Assembly: GCA_963771905.1 (NCBI GenBank)
Contig: CAVYVI010000005.1
Location: 186,001-250,000 of the forward strand
Source: Palsa-147 sp963771905
Lineage (GTDB): Bacteria; Acidobacteriota; Terriglobia; Acidiferrales; UBA7541
Reading direction: 5' to 3'
Length of the DNA: 64,000 nucleotides
A program made the position numbers and the translations under genes. Positions 1-9,517 of this stretch are shown here, one piece after another. Under the pieces are notes generated by a model, which was not told the origin of the DNA, did not search any database, and worked only from the letters and a program-made list of their open reading frames with translations. Every line of letters starts with the position of its first letter. Position 1 is the stretch's first letter.

Positions 1-181
1 GCCGCCATTCCTCGACGATGCGCGCCGTGCCGTCGTTCGATCCATCATCCACGACAAGAACTTCGGCATCGAGGTGCCGCTCGTCCAGATACGCGCGAAT
101 TTTCTCGAGGCCGCGCGGCAGACGGGTTTCCTCGTTATAGGCGGGAATGATGATCGAGAGTTCAGGCGAAGGCGCGTTCAT
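1..181 (-). CDS. Family 2 glycosyltransferase, N-terminal part (cut by window edge)
   Basis: Reading the minus strand from the ATG at 179-181 gives about 60 residues that run off the left edge. They contain the family 2 opening strand (LSIIIPAYNEE) and the nucleotide-sugar binding stretch VLVVDDGSNDGT. This is the GT-A fold start seen in dolichyl-phosphate glucosyl/mannosyltransferases and related enzymes that transfer a sugar from a UDP- or GDP-sugar. Acceptor and sugar cannot be told from this fragment. It lies 17 bases downstream of the kynureninase-like gene on the same strand and is probably co-transcribed with it. Confidence 0.8.
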   Translation of the reverse strand, partial: MNAPSPELSIIIPAYNEETRLPRGLEKIRAYLDERHLDAEVLVVDDGSNDGTARIVEEWR

Positions 182-198
182 CCGGTAGTGGCCGTCTC

Positions 199-1374
199 TC
201 AGGCGGGCTGGAGATGGCGCTCCCAAGCGCGCGTCGCGAGGATTTCTTCCATCTGGGCCAGCGCGTAATCGATTTCTTCGTCGCGATTGTAAAAATGAGG
301 CGAAAGACGAACGCCCGCGGCGGGACGGTAATCGACGAGAATGTCGCGGGCAATCAGCTCGCTTTTCACTTCTTTCGCGTGCGGGCAATCAACGGAGATG
401 GTGCCACCGCGGACGGCGGGATCGCGCGGCGAATTGACGCGCCAGCCGCGTTTCAGCGCGCCCTCGAGCAGACGCTGCGTCTGGTGCTGCGACTTCGCCC
501 GGATTTTATCGACGCCGGCTTTGGCGACGATCTCGAGGCCCGGTTGGCAGGCGTAGAGCGCGGGAATGTGCGGCGTGCCGTTGAGAAGGCGAAATGCGTC
601 GTCGCGCAGTTCGATCGGGCCGATTTCGAAATTGAACGCGCGTTCGTGCGCGCTCCAGCCGGTAATCGCGGGAGAAAGTTTCTTGCGTAAATCGGGCCGC
701 GCATAAAGATACGCCACGCCGGGGCCGCCGCAGAGCCACTTCAAAACGCCGCCGACCGCAAAATCGACATTGAGTGCGCGCACGTCGATCGGCAAAGTGC
801 CAGCAGCTTGAAAACAATCGAGAATGACGTGCGCTCCGACGCGGTGAGCGCGCTCGACTATGGCGCGAGCATCGATAATCGTCGCACTGCGAAACAAGAC
901 GAGCGAAATCGGAACGAGAAGCGTGGTTTCATCAATCGCTTCAACGATTTGCTCGAGCGGAGCGTGAATCCCGTCCTCGCTCTTCAGCATCTCGACGCGG
1001 GCGCCGTTCCGCCGCTGCTCCATATAGAAATACACGATGGATGGAAATTCGAGGTCGACGAGGACAACCTTATTGCGCGGGCCGGAGAAATTGAAGCACG
1101 AGGAAATGATGGCCTGCGTCAGCGTCACATTCTGATGCAGCGAAATTTCGCCGGCGCCCGCACCTATCAACGCGCCGACTTTGTCGCCTACGGAGACGGC
1201 CATGGCCCACCAGCCTTCTTCCCACGCGCGCACACCGCGATGCGCCCACATGTCCGCGTAATCATTCAGGCGTTTATAAACCGCGCGCGGCATCGCGCCG
1301 AGAGAATTGCTGATGAGGTAGGTGGTGCGCTCGAGAATTGGAAATTCTTCCCGCCACTTGAGAAGTTCGTCCAT
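199..1374 (-). CDS. Kynureninase-like PLP enzyme (aminotransferase class V fold)
   Basis: A 391-residue class V fold PLP enzyme. The Schiff-base lysine is probably K212 in the stretch GGVLKWLCGGPG, which resembles the kynureninase pattern of Lys followed by a GGPG/AGPG turn. D186 in LDCFQAAG would contact the PLP ring nitrogen. The start was set at MDELLKWREEF because a GAAGGGAA ribosome site precedes that ATG; the open frame extends 27 codons further without support. The permease gene lies directly upstream on the same strand, so uptake and breakdown of an amino acid (tryptophan/kynurenine type, or another) is possible. True kynureninase activity is not proven; a cysteine desulfurase-like or isopenicillin N epimerase-like enzyme is the alternative. 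Confidence 0.8.
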   Translation of the reverse strand: MDELLKWREEFPILERTTYLISNSLGAMPRAVYKRLNDYADMWAHRGVRAWEEGWWAMAVSVGDKVGALIGAGAGEISLHQNVTLTQAIISSCFNFSGPRNKVVLVDLEFPSIVYFYMEQRRNGARVEMLKSEDGIHAPLEQIVEAIDETTLLVPISLVLFRSATIIDARAIVERAHRVGAHVILDCFQAAGTLPIDVRALNVDFAVGGVLKWLCGGPGVAYLYARPDLRKKLSPAITGWSAHERAFNFEIGPIELRDDAFRLLNGTPHIPALYACQPGLEIVAKAGVDKIRAKSQHQTQRLLEGALKRGWRVNSPRDPAVRGGTISVDCPHAKEVKSELIARDILVDYRPAAGVRLSPHFYNRDEEIDYALAQMEEILATRAWERHLQPA

Positions 1375-1391
1375 CGCTATTCCCTTCGAAC

Positions 1392-2822
1392 TCAATCGGG
1401 CCGCTTCGCCGCGTCGAGACGTTCGCGATGCGGGCGTGCCCACAGAAAATAGCACAGACTAATGAGCGCGAGCCAAGGCATTCCCGCCAAGATCGTGATC
1501 CTCATTCCCGGAATCCACCACGTCGAGATCAGAACCGCGAGCAACGCGAGAAGACCGGCGAGCGAAGTCCAGGGGCCGCGGGGCGCAAAGCGCATCGGCA
1601 CCGAGCCGCCGGTTTTTTCGAAATGATGGCGGAAAGCGAGATGCGTCAGGAAGATCATGAACCAACCGAACAGGCCGCCGAAAAAAGCAGCGCCCAGCAT
1701 GTAAAGGAAAGCGCTGTTGTGAAAGAGGAATTCAAGAATCAGTGCGAGGATCATGCCAATGCTCGACGCCAGGAGGGCAGCGAGCGGCACGCCCTGCCGG
1801 TTCAGCCTGCCGAGAAACTGGGGCGCATATCCGCCGCGGGAGAGCGAGAACAGCATGCGTGTGGTGAGATAGAGATCTGTATTGACGCTCGAGAGCGCCG
1901 CGGTGAGGACGACGAAATTCATGACGGCCGCGGCGTAGGGAATTCCTGTCGACTGAAATACGCGGACGAACGGGCTTTCGGAGAGGCCTGCCTGCGTCCA
2001 CGGCATCACGCCTACAAGCACGGCCATGCCGCCGACGTAAAAAAGTGCGAGTCGCGCGAGCGTCCAGCGCGCCGCTCGCGGAACGGCCACTTCGGGGTGG
2101 CTCGCCTCGCCCGCCGCCACAGACACCACTTCGAGTCCGAGATAGCTGAAGACCGCCATGGCCACGCCGAGCCCAACGCCTTTCCATCCGTGCGGCAAAA
2201 ATCCGCCGAAGGCCATGTAATTATGGGTTCCGAGCGGGTGAAAGCCAATTCCAGCGAGAAGCGCCGTGCCGAGAGCGAGGAAAACAAAAATAGTGACGAC
2301 CTTAATGAGCGCGAACCAATATTCAAATGTGCCGAAATTTCCGACGCTGCGTGCATTGATGTAGACCAGGGCCGACGAAAATAGCGTTATCCAGATCCAT
2401 CCAGGGATGTGCGGATACCAGTAGTGACAATAAATCGCAGCAGCGACAATCTCGCTTCCGAGCGCAACCGCCTGTGCCAGCCAGTAGGAATATCGAACTG
2501 CAAAGCCGGCCCACGGATGCAGATAAATCCCCGCGAACACTCCAAACGAGCCCGCGACCGGATGCACGACCGTCATTTCGGCGAGCGCCCACATCAAGGC
2601 GAGCGCGATCAGAGCTCCGACGCCATAACTCAGGATCACGCCAGGACCGGCGAGGCTGACGGCGACCGCGCTGCCGAGAAAGAGTCCCGTCCCAATCGCG
2701 CCGCCGAGCGCGATCATTGAAATCTGGCGCGCACTCAACTGGCGGCGAAGCCCTGCTTCACGGTCAGCGACATATCGCGGTTCGATCGCTGCGGGTGAGG
2801 GGGTTTTCGGAGGCGGAGTCAT
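1392..2822 (-). CDS. Amino acid permease (APC superfamily)
   Basis: A 476-residue protein with about twelve hydrophobic segments. The first one carries the APC signature (ISMIALGGAIGTGLFLGS), typical of the amino acid transporter family that includes aromatic amino acid, lysine and GABA permeases. It should be an inner-membrane proton symporter for an amino acid. The substrate cannot be read from sequence. The next gene on the strand, 17 bases away, is a kynureninase-like PLP enzyme, so an aromatic amino acid is a reasonable guess. No strong Shine-Dalgarno is visible before the ATG. Confidence 0.9.
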   Translation of the reverse strand: MTPPPKTPSPAAIEPRYVADREAGLRRQLSARQISMIALGGAIGTGLFLGSAVAVSLAGPGVILSYGVGALIALALMWALAEMTVVHPVAGSFGVFAGIYLHPWAGFAVRYSYWLAQAVALGSEIVAAAIYCHYWYPHIPGWIWITLFSSALVYINARSVGNFGTFEYWFALIKVVTIFVFLALGTALLAGIGFHPLGTHNYMAFGGFLPHGWKGVGLGVAMAVFSYLGLEVVSVAAGEASHPEVAVPRAARWTLARLALFYVGGMAVLVGVMPWTQAGLSESPFVRVFQSTGIPYAAAVMNFVVLTAALSSVNTDLYLTTRMLFSLSRGGYAPQFLGRLNRQGVPLAALLASSIGMILALILEFLFHNSAFLYMLGAAFFGGLFGWFMIFLTHLAFRHHFEKTGGSVPMRFAPRGPWTSLAGLLALLAVLISTWWIPGMRITILAGMPWLALISLCYFLWARPHRERLDAAKRPD

Positions 2823-2968
2823 CAGGTATGAGCGTCGATTGGGCTGGCCATCGTATCAGAAGTCGCCGGGGCTGTGCGGGGTCAATCGAAGCCTCCTGAA
2901 TCGAAGTCTGGCCATGACGCAGGCCACGTAATACGCTATGATTTGCTGCGGTTTCAGAGGTCAATCTA

Positions 2969-3784
2969 ATGCGATTTTCATCATATGCTGACCGCTGGCT
3001 GGCCGTAGGCACGGCGGTCCTGGTGACCTGGTTCGCTATAGGAGGACGCGCCCTTCCGGCGTATCGTGCGGCGCAGGAATCGCCAGCGAGCCTGACGGTC
3101 TCGGCAGCGATCAGTTTGAAGGACGCGCTCGATGAGATCGCAAAAATGTACGAGCAAAAGAACCCCGGCGTGAAAGTCACGTTCAATTATGGCGGCTCGG
3201 GAACGCTGCAGCACCAGATCGAACAGGGCGCTCCGGTGGACATTTTCTTTTCGGCCGCGGAAAAACAGATGGATGCGCTGGTGGCGAAAGGACTGACCGT
3301 CGCGGGTACGCGCCGCGATGCCGTACGCAATTCACTCGTCCTCATCGTTCCCGCGGCGTCCGGAACGGCGAAGGATTTCGCCGACCTCGTGATACCGGAA
3401 GTCAAAACCATCGCATTGGGCGAACCCGCCACCGTGCCCGCGGGAATGTACGCGCAGCAGACACTGCAGCATCTCGGGCTGATGGACGCGATCAAACCCA
3501 AGGTCGTCTACGCGAAAGACGTGCGCCAAGTCTTGACCTACGTCGAGACCGGAAACGCAGACGCCGGCCTCGTTTATCGCACGGATGCGCTCATCTCGAA
3601 AAAAGTCCGCATCGTCGCGACCGCACCCGAAGATTCCCACGAGCCCATCGTGTATCCTCTTGCGGTGATCAAGGGGACAAAACAGGAATCCGCAGCGCGC
3701 GGGCTTGCGGATTATCTCGCCGGAGCGGATGCCCACGCCATATTCGAAAAATACGGCTTCGTCGCGCTGTCTGGCACGAATTAA
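2969..3784 (+). CDS. modA: Molybdate ABC transporter, periplasmic binding protein
   Basis: A 271-residue protein with an N-terminal hydrophobic signal segment (about residues 8-30) and the ModA pattern: LTVSAAISLKDALDEIA, then GSGTLQHQIEQGAPVDIFFSA. These motifs bind the tetrahedral oxyanion through Ser and main-chain contacts. It captures molybdate (or tungstate) in the periplasm and hands it to ModB. It is first in a tight modA-modB-modC run: modB starts 9 bases after its stop and modC follows directly. I saw no Moco-type riboswitch in the 146 bases upstream. Confidence 0.95.
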   Translation: MRFSSYADRWLAVGTAVLVTWFAIGGRALPAYRAAQESPASLTVSAAISLKDALDEIAKMYEQKNPGVKVTFNYGGSGTLQHQIEQGAPVDIFFSAAEKQMDALVAKGLTVAGTRRDAVRNSLVLIVPAASGTAKDFADLVIPEVKTIALGEPATVPAGMYAQQTLQHLGLMDAIKPKVVYAKDVRQVLTYVETGNADAGLVYRTDALISKKVRIVATAPEDSHEPIVYPLAVIKGTKQESAARGLADYLAGADAHAIFEKYGFVALSGTN

Positions 3785-3793
3785 ACTCGGATT

Positions 3794-4480
3794 ATGCCTG
3801 CCGACTTCTCCCCGATCTGGATTTCTCTGGCGACCAGCCTCACGGCCACGGCAATCACGTTTGTCGCCGGGGTCTCGGCTGCCGCATGGCGCGGCAGGCG
3901 AACCGGATCGGCGCTCGCGATCCTTGATGGAGTCTTATTGCTGCCGCTCATTCTGCCGCCGACGGTGGTGGGCTTCCTCCTGCTTCTGCTCTTCGGCAAA
4001 AATGGGCCGATCGGCCAGCTTCTGTTGCGAGTCGGTACGACCGTGGTTTTTTCCTGGCCTGCGACGGTGATCGCCGCGGCCGTCGTTTCGTTCCCGCTGA
4101 TGTACATCACCGCGCGCGCGGCGCTCGAACAAGTCGATCCGCATTTGCTGCAGGCCGCGCGCACGCTGGGCGCGGGCGAATGGCGCGTCTTTCGCCGCGT
4201 CGCGCTGCCACTGGCCGCGCCGGGAATTCTCGCCGGAACAGCGCTTTCATTCGCGCGCGCGTTCGGCGAATTCGGCGCGACGCTGATGCTCGCCGGCGAC
4301 ATTCCAGGCAAAACGGAAACGATTCCGCTCGCCATTTATTTCGCAGTCGAAGCCGACGAGATGACGCGGGCCATCCAGTGGTCTCTGATCGACGTGGGGA
4401 TTTCGCTCGCGCTTCTTTTCTGCCTCTTCTACTGGATGCGCGCGCAAACGGTCACGCGGGCGAGCATGGGGCGCGGCTAG
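3794..4480 (+). CDS. modB: Molybdate ABC transporter, permease
   Basis: A 228-residue inner-membrane permease with five to six transmembrane segments. It has the EAA loop of ABC permeases in QAARTLGAGEWRVFRRVALP (about residues 120-140), which contacts the ATPase ModC. It forms the molybdate channel. It sits between modA and modC, and the stop is followed immediately by the modC ATG. The final 10-15 residues are basic and cytoplasmic. Confidence 0.95.
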   Translation: MPADFSPIWISLATSLTATAITFVAGVSAAAWRGRRTGSALAILDGVLLLPLILPPTVVGFLLLLLFGKNGPIGQLLLRVGTTVVFSWPATVIAAAVVSFPLMYITARAALEQVDPHLLQAARTLGAGEWRVFRRVALPLAAPGILAGTALSFARAFGEFGATLMLAGDIPGKTETIPLAIYFAVEADEMTRAIQWSLIDVGISLALLFCLFYWMRAQTVTRASMGRG

Positions 4481-5560
4481 ATGGCGCTCGAAGTCCAAAT
4501 CGAGAAACGCCTGGCAAGCTACACGCTCAACGTCGCGTTCACGACGGGTACACTGCCGCTCGCGATCCTCGGTCCGTCGGGCGCGGGTAAGACGATGACG
4601 CTGCGGTGCATCGCGGGGCTCGAGCGACCCGATCGCGGGCGAATCGTTCTCAATGGCCGCGTTCTCTTCGATTCCGCGAATGATGTCGACGTGCCGAGCC
4701 GCGATCGCCGCATCGGGATGCTCTTCCAGAATTACGCGCTCTTTCCGCACATGAGCGTCGCGCAAAATATCGTTTTCGGCCTCGATTCTCTTTCTCGTGA
4801 AGAACGAGCCGCCTGCGTGAAACAGCAACTCGCGTCGCTTGAACTCGACGGACTCGAGAATCGCCTTCCGCGCGAATTGTCGGGAGGAGAACAGCAGCGC
4901 GTGGCCCTCGCGCGGGCTCTGGCGGTCAAGCCGGACGCGTTGCTTCTCGATGAGCCGCTTTCTGCTCTCGATACCCATCTGCGGTCGCAAGTCGAGAGGC
5001 AGTTACTTGAGGCGCTCGAACGATTCCGGGGCGCGACGCTCTTCGTCACGCATAACATCGAAGAAGCCTACCGTGTCGGCTCGGATATGCTCGTGTTGTC
5101 GAAGGGACAAACGGCGGCGTACGGAGCGAAGGACGACATTTTTCGCCATCCACCGAGTCTGGTCGTTGCGCGGCTCACCGGCTGCAAGAATATTTCGCGT
5201 GCATGGCCGGTCTCGGGCGGAACGATCGAAGCGGCCGATTGGGGCTGCCAGTTACGAGTTTCACAGCGCATCCCGCAAGCGCTAATGCACGCGGGAATTC
5301 GCGCGCATCATATCGCTTTTCTCGAAAGCGGCGATGACGCTGCGGCCGCGGAAAATGTGTTTCCCTGTTGGCTCGTCCGCGCAAGCGAGACGCCGTTCCG
5401 CATAACGCTCTATCTGAAGCTGCATTCCGCGCCGCAGCCCGGCGACGAGCCGCATTTGCAAGCTGAAATCTTTAAAGAAAAGTGGGTTCGCTTCAAAGAC
5501 AAGCCGTTTCCGTGGCACGTCCGCCTCGAGCCCGATTCGCTCTTCGTGCTGCCCGACTAG
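4481..5560 (+). CDS. modC: Molybdate ABC transporter, ATP-binding protein
   Basis: A 359-residue ATPase. Visible motifs are Walker A GPSGAGKT (near residue 30), Q-loop in MLFQNYALFPHM, signature LSGGEQQR, Walker B ALLLDEPLSALD and switch His in VTHN. The last about 125 residues form a regulatory region of the MOP/TOBE type, which binds oxyanion in ModC, though it is divergent. It drives molybdate import through ModB. The ATG directly abuts the modB stop codon with no spacer, so translation is probably coupled. Confidence 0.93.
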   Translation: MALEVQIEKRLASYTLNVAFTTGTLPLAILGPSGAGKTMTLRCIAGLERPDRGRIVLNGRVLFDSANDVDVPSRDRRIGMLFQNYALFPHMSVAQNIVFGLDSLSREERAACVKQQLASLELDGLENRLPRELSGGEQQRVALARALAVKPDALLLDEPLSALDTHLRSQVERQLLEALERFRGATLFVTHNIEEAYRVGSDMLVLSKGQTAAYGAKDDIFRHPPSLVVARLTGCKNISRAWPVSGGTIEAADWGCQLRVSQRIPQALMHAGIRAHHIAFLESGDDAAAAENVFPCWLVRASETPFRITLYLKLHSAPQPGDEPHLQAEIFKEKWVRFKDKPFPWHVRLEPDSLFVLPD

Positions 5561-5572
5561 CTGCAGAGACTC

Positions 5573-8500
5573 TTACTTGAAATGCTTCGTGAATTCGACG
5601 CTAAGGCTGAACGTGCCGTTGATGTCGCGGAGTCCGATGATGGTGATGTCGCGGCGAAGGGCATACTCGACCTGAATCACCTGCTCCTGGTCCGATGCCG
5701 CGTTCGTACTATAGGTGACGGTCACGGCGCGGCCCAGCTGCTCCTCAATCGTCACGCGCGCCGCCGCGTTCTGTTCCGACGCGGTTCCCGCGAGGAATGG
5801 ATCGACGCGGAACTTGCTGATGCCGAAAAGCTTTTCAATTCTACCGCCCAGTTGGCTCGAAATCGCTTCCGAAAGCAGTGCCGTCGCGCCGTAACCCTGC
5901 GTTGTCTGCGCACTCGATGAACGAAGCGCACTTTCGGTCCCCGTGCTGCCGAGCGCGAGAAGCGCGATGATGTCGGAATCCGGCAACGGAGGATCGGAAC
6001 GATAGGAGAGCGAGAGATTGCTTGCCGGACCGCTGAAATCCAGGGTGACTTCGTACTGGTCGATCGTCGTCGTAGCTTCGATGTTCAGTATCGGGTCGAG
6101 GCGGAATGGATTCGAGAAATCAATGTCGCCGCGCGATAAGGTGTACTTGTTATCGCGGAACGTCATATCGCCGTTAAGCAGGTGAATGCTGCCGAGCAAA
6201 ATCGGGCGGTCCCAGTTCCCGCGCAACCGCATCGAGCCTTCCATTTCAACGTGCGCGCCCGTCCATTCCATGTGCGCATTCGGCGCGGTCGTCGCGCCGA
6301 TGTCGAACTGAAGATTGCGCAGAAACGATGAGGACGTGGCCGGCCCCTGAACGCTGCCCGACGACGCGGTCATCAGCGTGGCCATATCGACGCCTTCGGC
6401 AAGCAGCAGGCGCTGTATCTGAACGTTGCCGGACAGCACGGCGCTATCCGTGCTGCCCTCGAGATGCAGCGTGCCGCCGAGGAGCCAGCTCATCCCGACC
6501 GGATAGCGGATGCGCACTTGAGGGCCGACGGCATCGAGGTCGTAGCGGATCGGACCATCGCCATAGCTCATCGAGCCGCGCAACGTCAGATGGCCGCCGC
6601 CGGATTCCGCGGAAACATTTTCGAAGAGCGCGCGGCTCCGGTCGAATACCACCTCGCCAGTGACGTGGTTGAGTCCCGTCGGAAAATCGTCGTATGCGGC
6701 TGAGACGTCCTGGAGCGCAACTCGGCCGATGATCGATGGACTCGACATCGTGCCCCCCACCGAGACCCGGACATCCGCGGCGCCACGCGCATTGAGCATA
6801 GGCAGCAAACCCGTCGCGAATCGCATGTTTACTTTGCCCGACATCGCAAGATTGAGCGGCCGGTCGCCGTCAAATCGAGCGAAGCCGGAAAAATGAAAGT
6901 CCGTATCCGTCCCGCGCAAATAAGCTTGCGCGACGCGCACTTCGTTCTTCCGGTACACGAGCTTGATGTCGCCCTCGTTCTGCAATTTCACCACGTCGTA
7001 ATCGAAACTGACGCTTGTCAAATCGACGTCGACGGTCAGGGAATTCAGATCGCGCAGCCCGCCTGCGATGGTGAACTGGCCGTCCACGCTGCTGTGGCCA
7101 GTCAGACCCTTAAGGTGAAGCCCCGCGACGATGAATGGGTCGAGATCGAACTGTTTCGCTGTGATTTGCGCGGACACCGGATAATCGCCAGACAGGCCGA
7201 GCTGCAGGGCGGCCTGCAGCACCCCTTTGCTGAGAGTGGAACTCAGTTCCAAATGAAGATCCTTGCCGTTCGAGGCGACCCTCGCATCGAAGTCGCCTTC
7301 GACTTCTGTGCCCAGCTTCAGATTGCGGAATTGCAAAGTCCCATCGCCTTGAGGCGCTCGCAGCTGGCCTTCGCCGTGCAGCGCGAATCCCATCGTTCCA
7401 CTGATCGGAAAACTCCCGGTCTGAATCTGGGGAATGTGGTTGAGCTCGATCGCGGTTCCATCGAGAGCGAACTTGATACGTCCATCGCTCAGACCGTAGG
7501 AGAAGTAGCCATTCGCTCTGCCCCCGTCCATTCGCAGATCCGCGTTGTCGAAGTGAACCTGGTTGTCGCGGATGTGAAGCTGTGCGGTGAGGCGGTCGAA
7601 GTGCATGCCGCGCGCTTCAATCTGCTCGAGAGTCAAATTGCCGTCGAACTCAGGCTCCCCGCGCGTACCGCTGCCGAGCACTTCCCCGCTCAAGACGCCT
7701 GTGACCGGATAATGCGTGTCGAACATCGCCTGCAAGTCGTCGGTTGGGTCGCGGGTGAGGCGCGCGCTGAAACTCCAGGGATCAATCGGACGAAAACTCC
7801 AGTCGCCATCAAGCTGAAGACGCAGATCGAGAAGCGCCGACGACTTTCCGCGGCGCGCCTCCAGGTTCGTAAGTTGCAGATCATCCGGCGAATAGGAAAG
7901 AACGCCATCGAGTTTGTCCCAATACAGTTTGCCGTAACTGACGTCCGTCGCGGTGAAGTGCCCCACGAATGTCGGGCCGACAATGGGCCCAAGAATGCGG
8001 CCTCTCCAGTCGACGCTTCCGATCTCCCGTTCCGGCTCGGCGTCTGCTCCCCGAACCGTGTTGATGAAATCATCCCACGTGGTCAAATCGTCCGTGTGGA
8101 GCGCCAACTCTACGGCGGAGTCGTGTCCGCCGAGCGGGCCGTCCATCAACATCCAAGTTGTTGGCGTGGAGATTTCACTCTTGTTCAGGAGCAATTCGAG
8201 CCGGTCGTTGTTGTAGTCGTAGTCAACGCGAGCTTCCGCCGGCATCTTCCCGGGTATGAGGTTCGCCGGTGCGGACCAGCGCATTTCTCCGCGCGTCTGG
8301 AAGTGCTCGAATGCTCCGGTCCAAGTGTTGACGGCGTCCACATCCACGACGGCGTCCCAGTGCAGCGCGTGCACGGGAAAATCCGGATTGTCGAGCGCTG
8401 CGAATATCGCGGGGAGACTCATGCCGCGAAGCCGCGACTCGATGCGAAACGCGCCGCTGTTTAGATCAACCGTAAGAGGCCCCTGCAATGTTCCGCCGAG

Positions 8501-9517
8501 AGCGCGGGCGCTGAACTGCGGCACCAGGAGCCTGTGATGGGCGATTTCGAAATCGCCCCACCCTTCTAAGCCCTTCGCGTGAAACCAATCGTAGGGTAAG
8601 TCGACGTCGCGCCCGTCGAAGTGCCCCTTGCCGGTCCACGCGCCTCCTTTCACGCTCGCGGTTCCGGCAAACTCGATGTTGCTGTCGGGCGTCGTCGGCT
8701 CGCGCAGAATGTTGCGGACATCTTCAAGCGCGAGGCGTCCGTGATAGCGGAAATTCCAGTCGTTCGCCGCTGCGAAGCTCGGCAACTCGGCTCGCGCATC
8801 GAGCTCGGAATGCGGTAGTTTCCATTTCAGCTCATCGAGCTCGAATCCGCCGCTCGTGATCGTGAACTTCGCCGAAAGGCCGGAATGGAACGGAATGTAG
8901 CGAAGCGCGGCCAGATTGATGTCCTGCCAGTCGAGTTTTCCCGCATACAATGCCGGGCCATGTGCAGGTGCGTCGTAGTTCAGAACAAACTCGAAATTGC
9001 CGCCTTCCACCGCCAACGGAATGGTGGCGTCGTTGTAGAAAACGCTGCCATCATTAATTTGGAGTTTGCCGATCTCGAGATCGAAAAGCCGCTCGCGATA
9101 CTGCCGCACGCTTCCCGCCGTCTTCGGCACGGGAATGTTGCTCTGGCCGCCGGTTCCGAATCTCACACCCGCCTCGGGATGATCGAGAATCAGCTCTTGC
9201 AACGCGATCTTCCGCCCGAAGAACGAGACAACCCGAACCGCCACGTGAATTTTATCCGCGTGGAACAGCGGCGGCATTCCGCGATCTTCGAGACCATGCA
9301 GCGTCAGATTGTCAATCTCGGCGCTGAGTTTCCACGGCTGCACGCGCAGCCGGCCCATTTCGACGCGCGCCCCCGTCGCTTTCTCGATCTGTTCCGCCAG
9401 GTGATGCCGCATCCACAAATTCGCGAGTCCCGTGTCCCACAAAAACACCAGGGTCCCCGCCGCGATGAGCAGCGCAAACAGCACCATTCCTAGCCAGTGA
9501 TGCCAGCGGATCTTCAT
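5573..9517 (-). CDS. tamB: TamB-like translocation and assembly module protein
   Basis: A 1314-residue protein with one N-terminal signal-anchor helix (about residues 8-30). A very long beta-rich region of repeated short strands follows, and the C-terminal 350 residues match the TamB/DUF490 domain, ending in a run typical of the family (VEFTKHF). TamB spans the periplasm and helps move lipids or assemble outer-membrane proteins together with an Omp85 partner. Its start overlaps the SurA-like gene by 4 bases (ATGA), and that gene in turn overlaps the Omp85 gene, so the three are translated from one transcript. E. coli TamB is about 1260 residues, so the length is normal. Confidence 0.93.
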   Translation of the reverse strand: MKIRWHHWLGMVLFALLIAAGTLVFLWDTGLANLWMRHHLAEQIEKATGARVEMGRLRVQPWKLSAEIDNLTLHGLEDRGMPPLFHADKIHVAVRVVSFFGRKIALQELILDHPEAGVRFGTGGQSNIPVPKTAGSVRQYRERLFDLEIGKLQINDGSVFYNDATIPLAVEGGNFEFVLNYDAPAHGPALYAGKLDWQDINLAALRYIPFHSGLSAKFTITSGGFELDELKWKLPHSELDARAELPSFAAANDWNFRYHGRLALEDVRNILREPTTPDSNIEFAGTASVKGGAWTGKGHFDGRDVDLPYDWFHAKGLEGWGDFEIAHHRLLVPQFSARALGGTLQGPLTVDLNSGAFRIESRLRGMSLPAIFAALDNPDFPVHALHWDAVVDVDAVNTWTGAFEHFQTRGEMRWSAPANLIPGKMPAEARVDYDYNNDRLELLLNKSEISTPTTWMLMDGPLGGHDSAVELALHTDDLTTWDDFINTVRGADAEPEREIGSVDWRGRILGPIVGPTFVGHFTATDVSYGKLYWDKLDGVLSYSPDDLQLTNLEARRGKSSALLDLRLQLDGDWSFRPIDPWSFSARLTRDPTDDLQAMFDTHYPVTGVLSGEVLGSGTRGEPEFDGNLTLEQIEARGMHFDRLTAQLHIRDNQVHFDNADLRMDGGRANGYFSYGLSDGRIKFALDGTAIELNHIPQIQTGSFPISGTMGFALHGEGQLRAPQGDGTLQFRNLKLGTEVEGDFDARVASNGKDLHLELSSTLSKGVLQAALQLGLSGDYPVSAQITAKQFDLDPFIVAGLHLKGLTGHSSVDGQFTIAGGLRDLNSLTVDVDLTSVSFDYDVVKLQNEGDIKLVYRKNEVRVAQAYLRGTDTDFHFSGFARFDGDRPLNLAMSGKVNMRFATGLLPMLNARGAADVRVSVGGTMSSPSIIGRVALQDVSAAYDDFPTGLNHVTGEVVFDRSRALFENVSAESGGGHLTLRGSMSYGDGPIRYDLDAVGPQVRIRYPVGMSWLLGGTLHLEGSTDSAVLSGNVQIQRLLLAEGVDMATLMTASSGSVQGPATSSSFLRNLQFDIGATTAPNAHMEWTGAHVEMEGSMRLRGNWDRPILLGSIHLLNGDMTFRDNKYTLSRGDIDFSNPFRLDPILNIEATTTIDQYEVTLDFSGPASNLSLSYRSDPPLPDSDIIALLALGSTGTESALRSSSAQTTQGYGATALLSEAISSQLGGRIEKLFGISKFRVDPFLAGTASEQNAAARVTIEEQLGRAVTVTYSTNAASDQEQVIQVEYALRRDITIIGLRDINGTFSLSVEFTKHFK

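Noticed and set aside
2823..2968. Possible molybdenum-cofactor riboswitch before modA
   Set aside because: No match to the conserved core was seen, and the spacer is short.
6893..8464. Long plus-strand frame of 523 residues inside tamB
   Set aside because: It is antisense to a well-supported TamB; long antisense frames are common at this GC content, and it shows no family motif.
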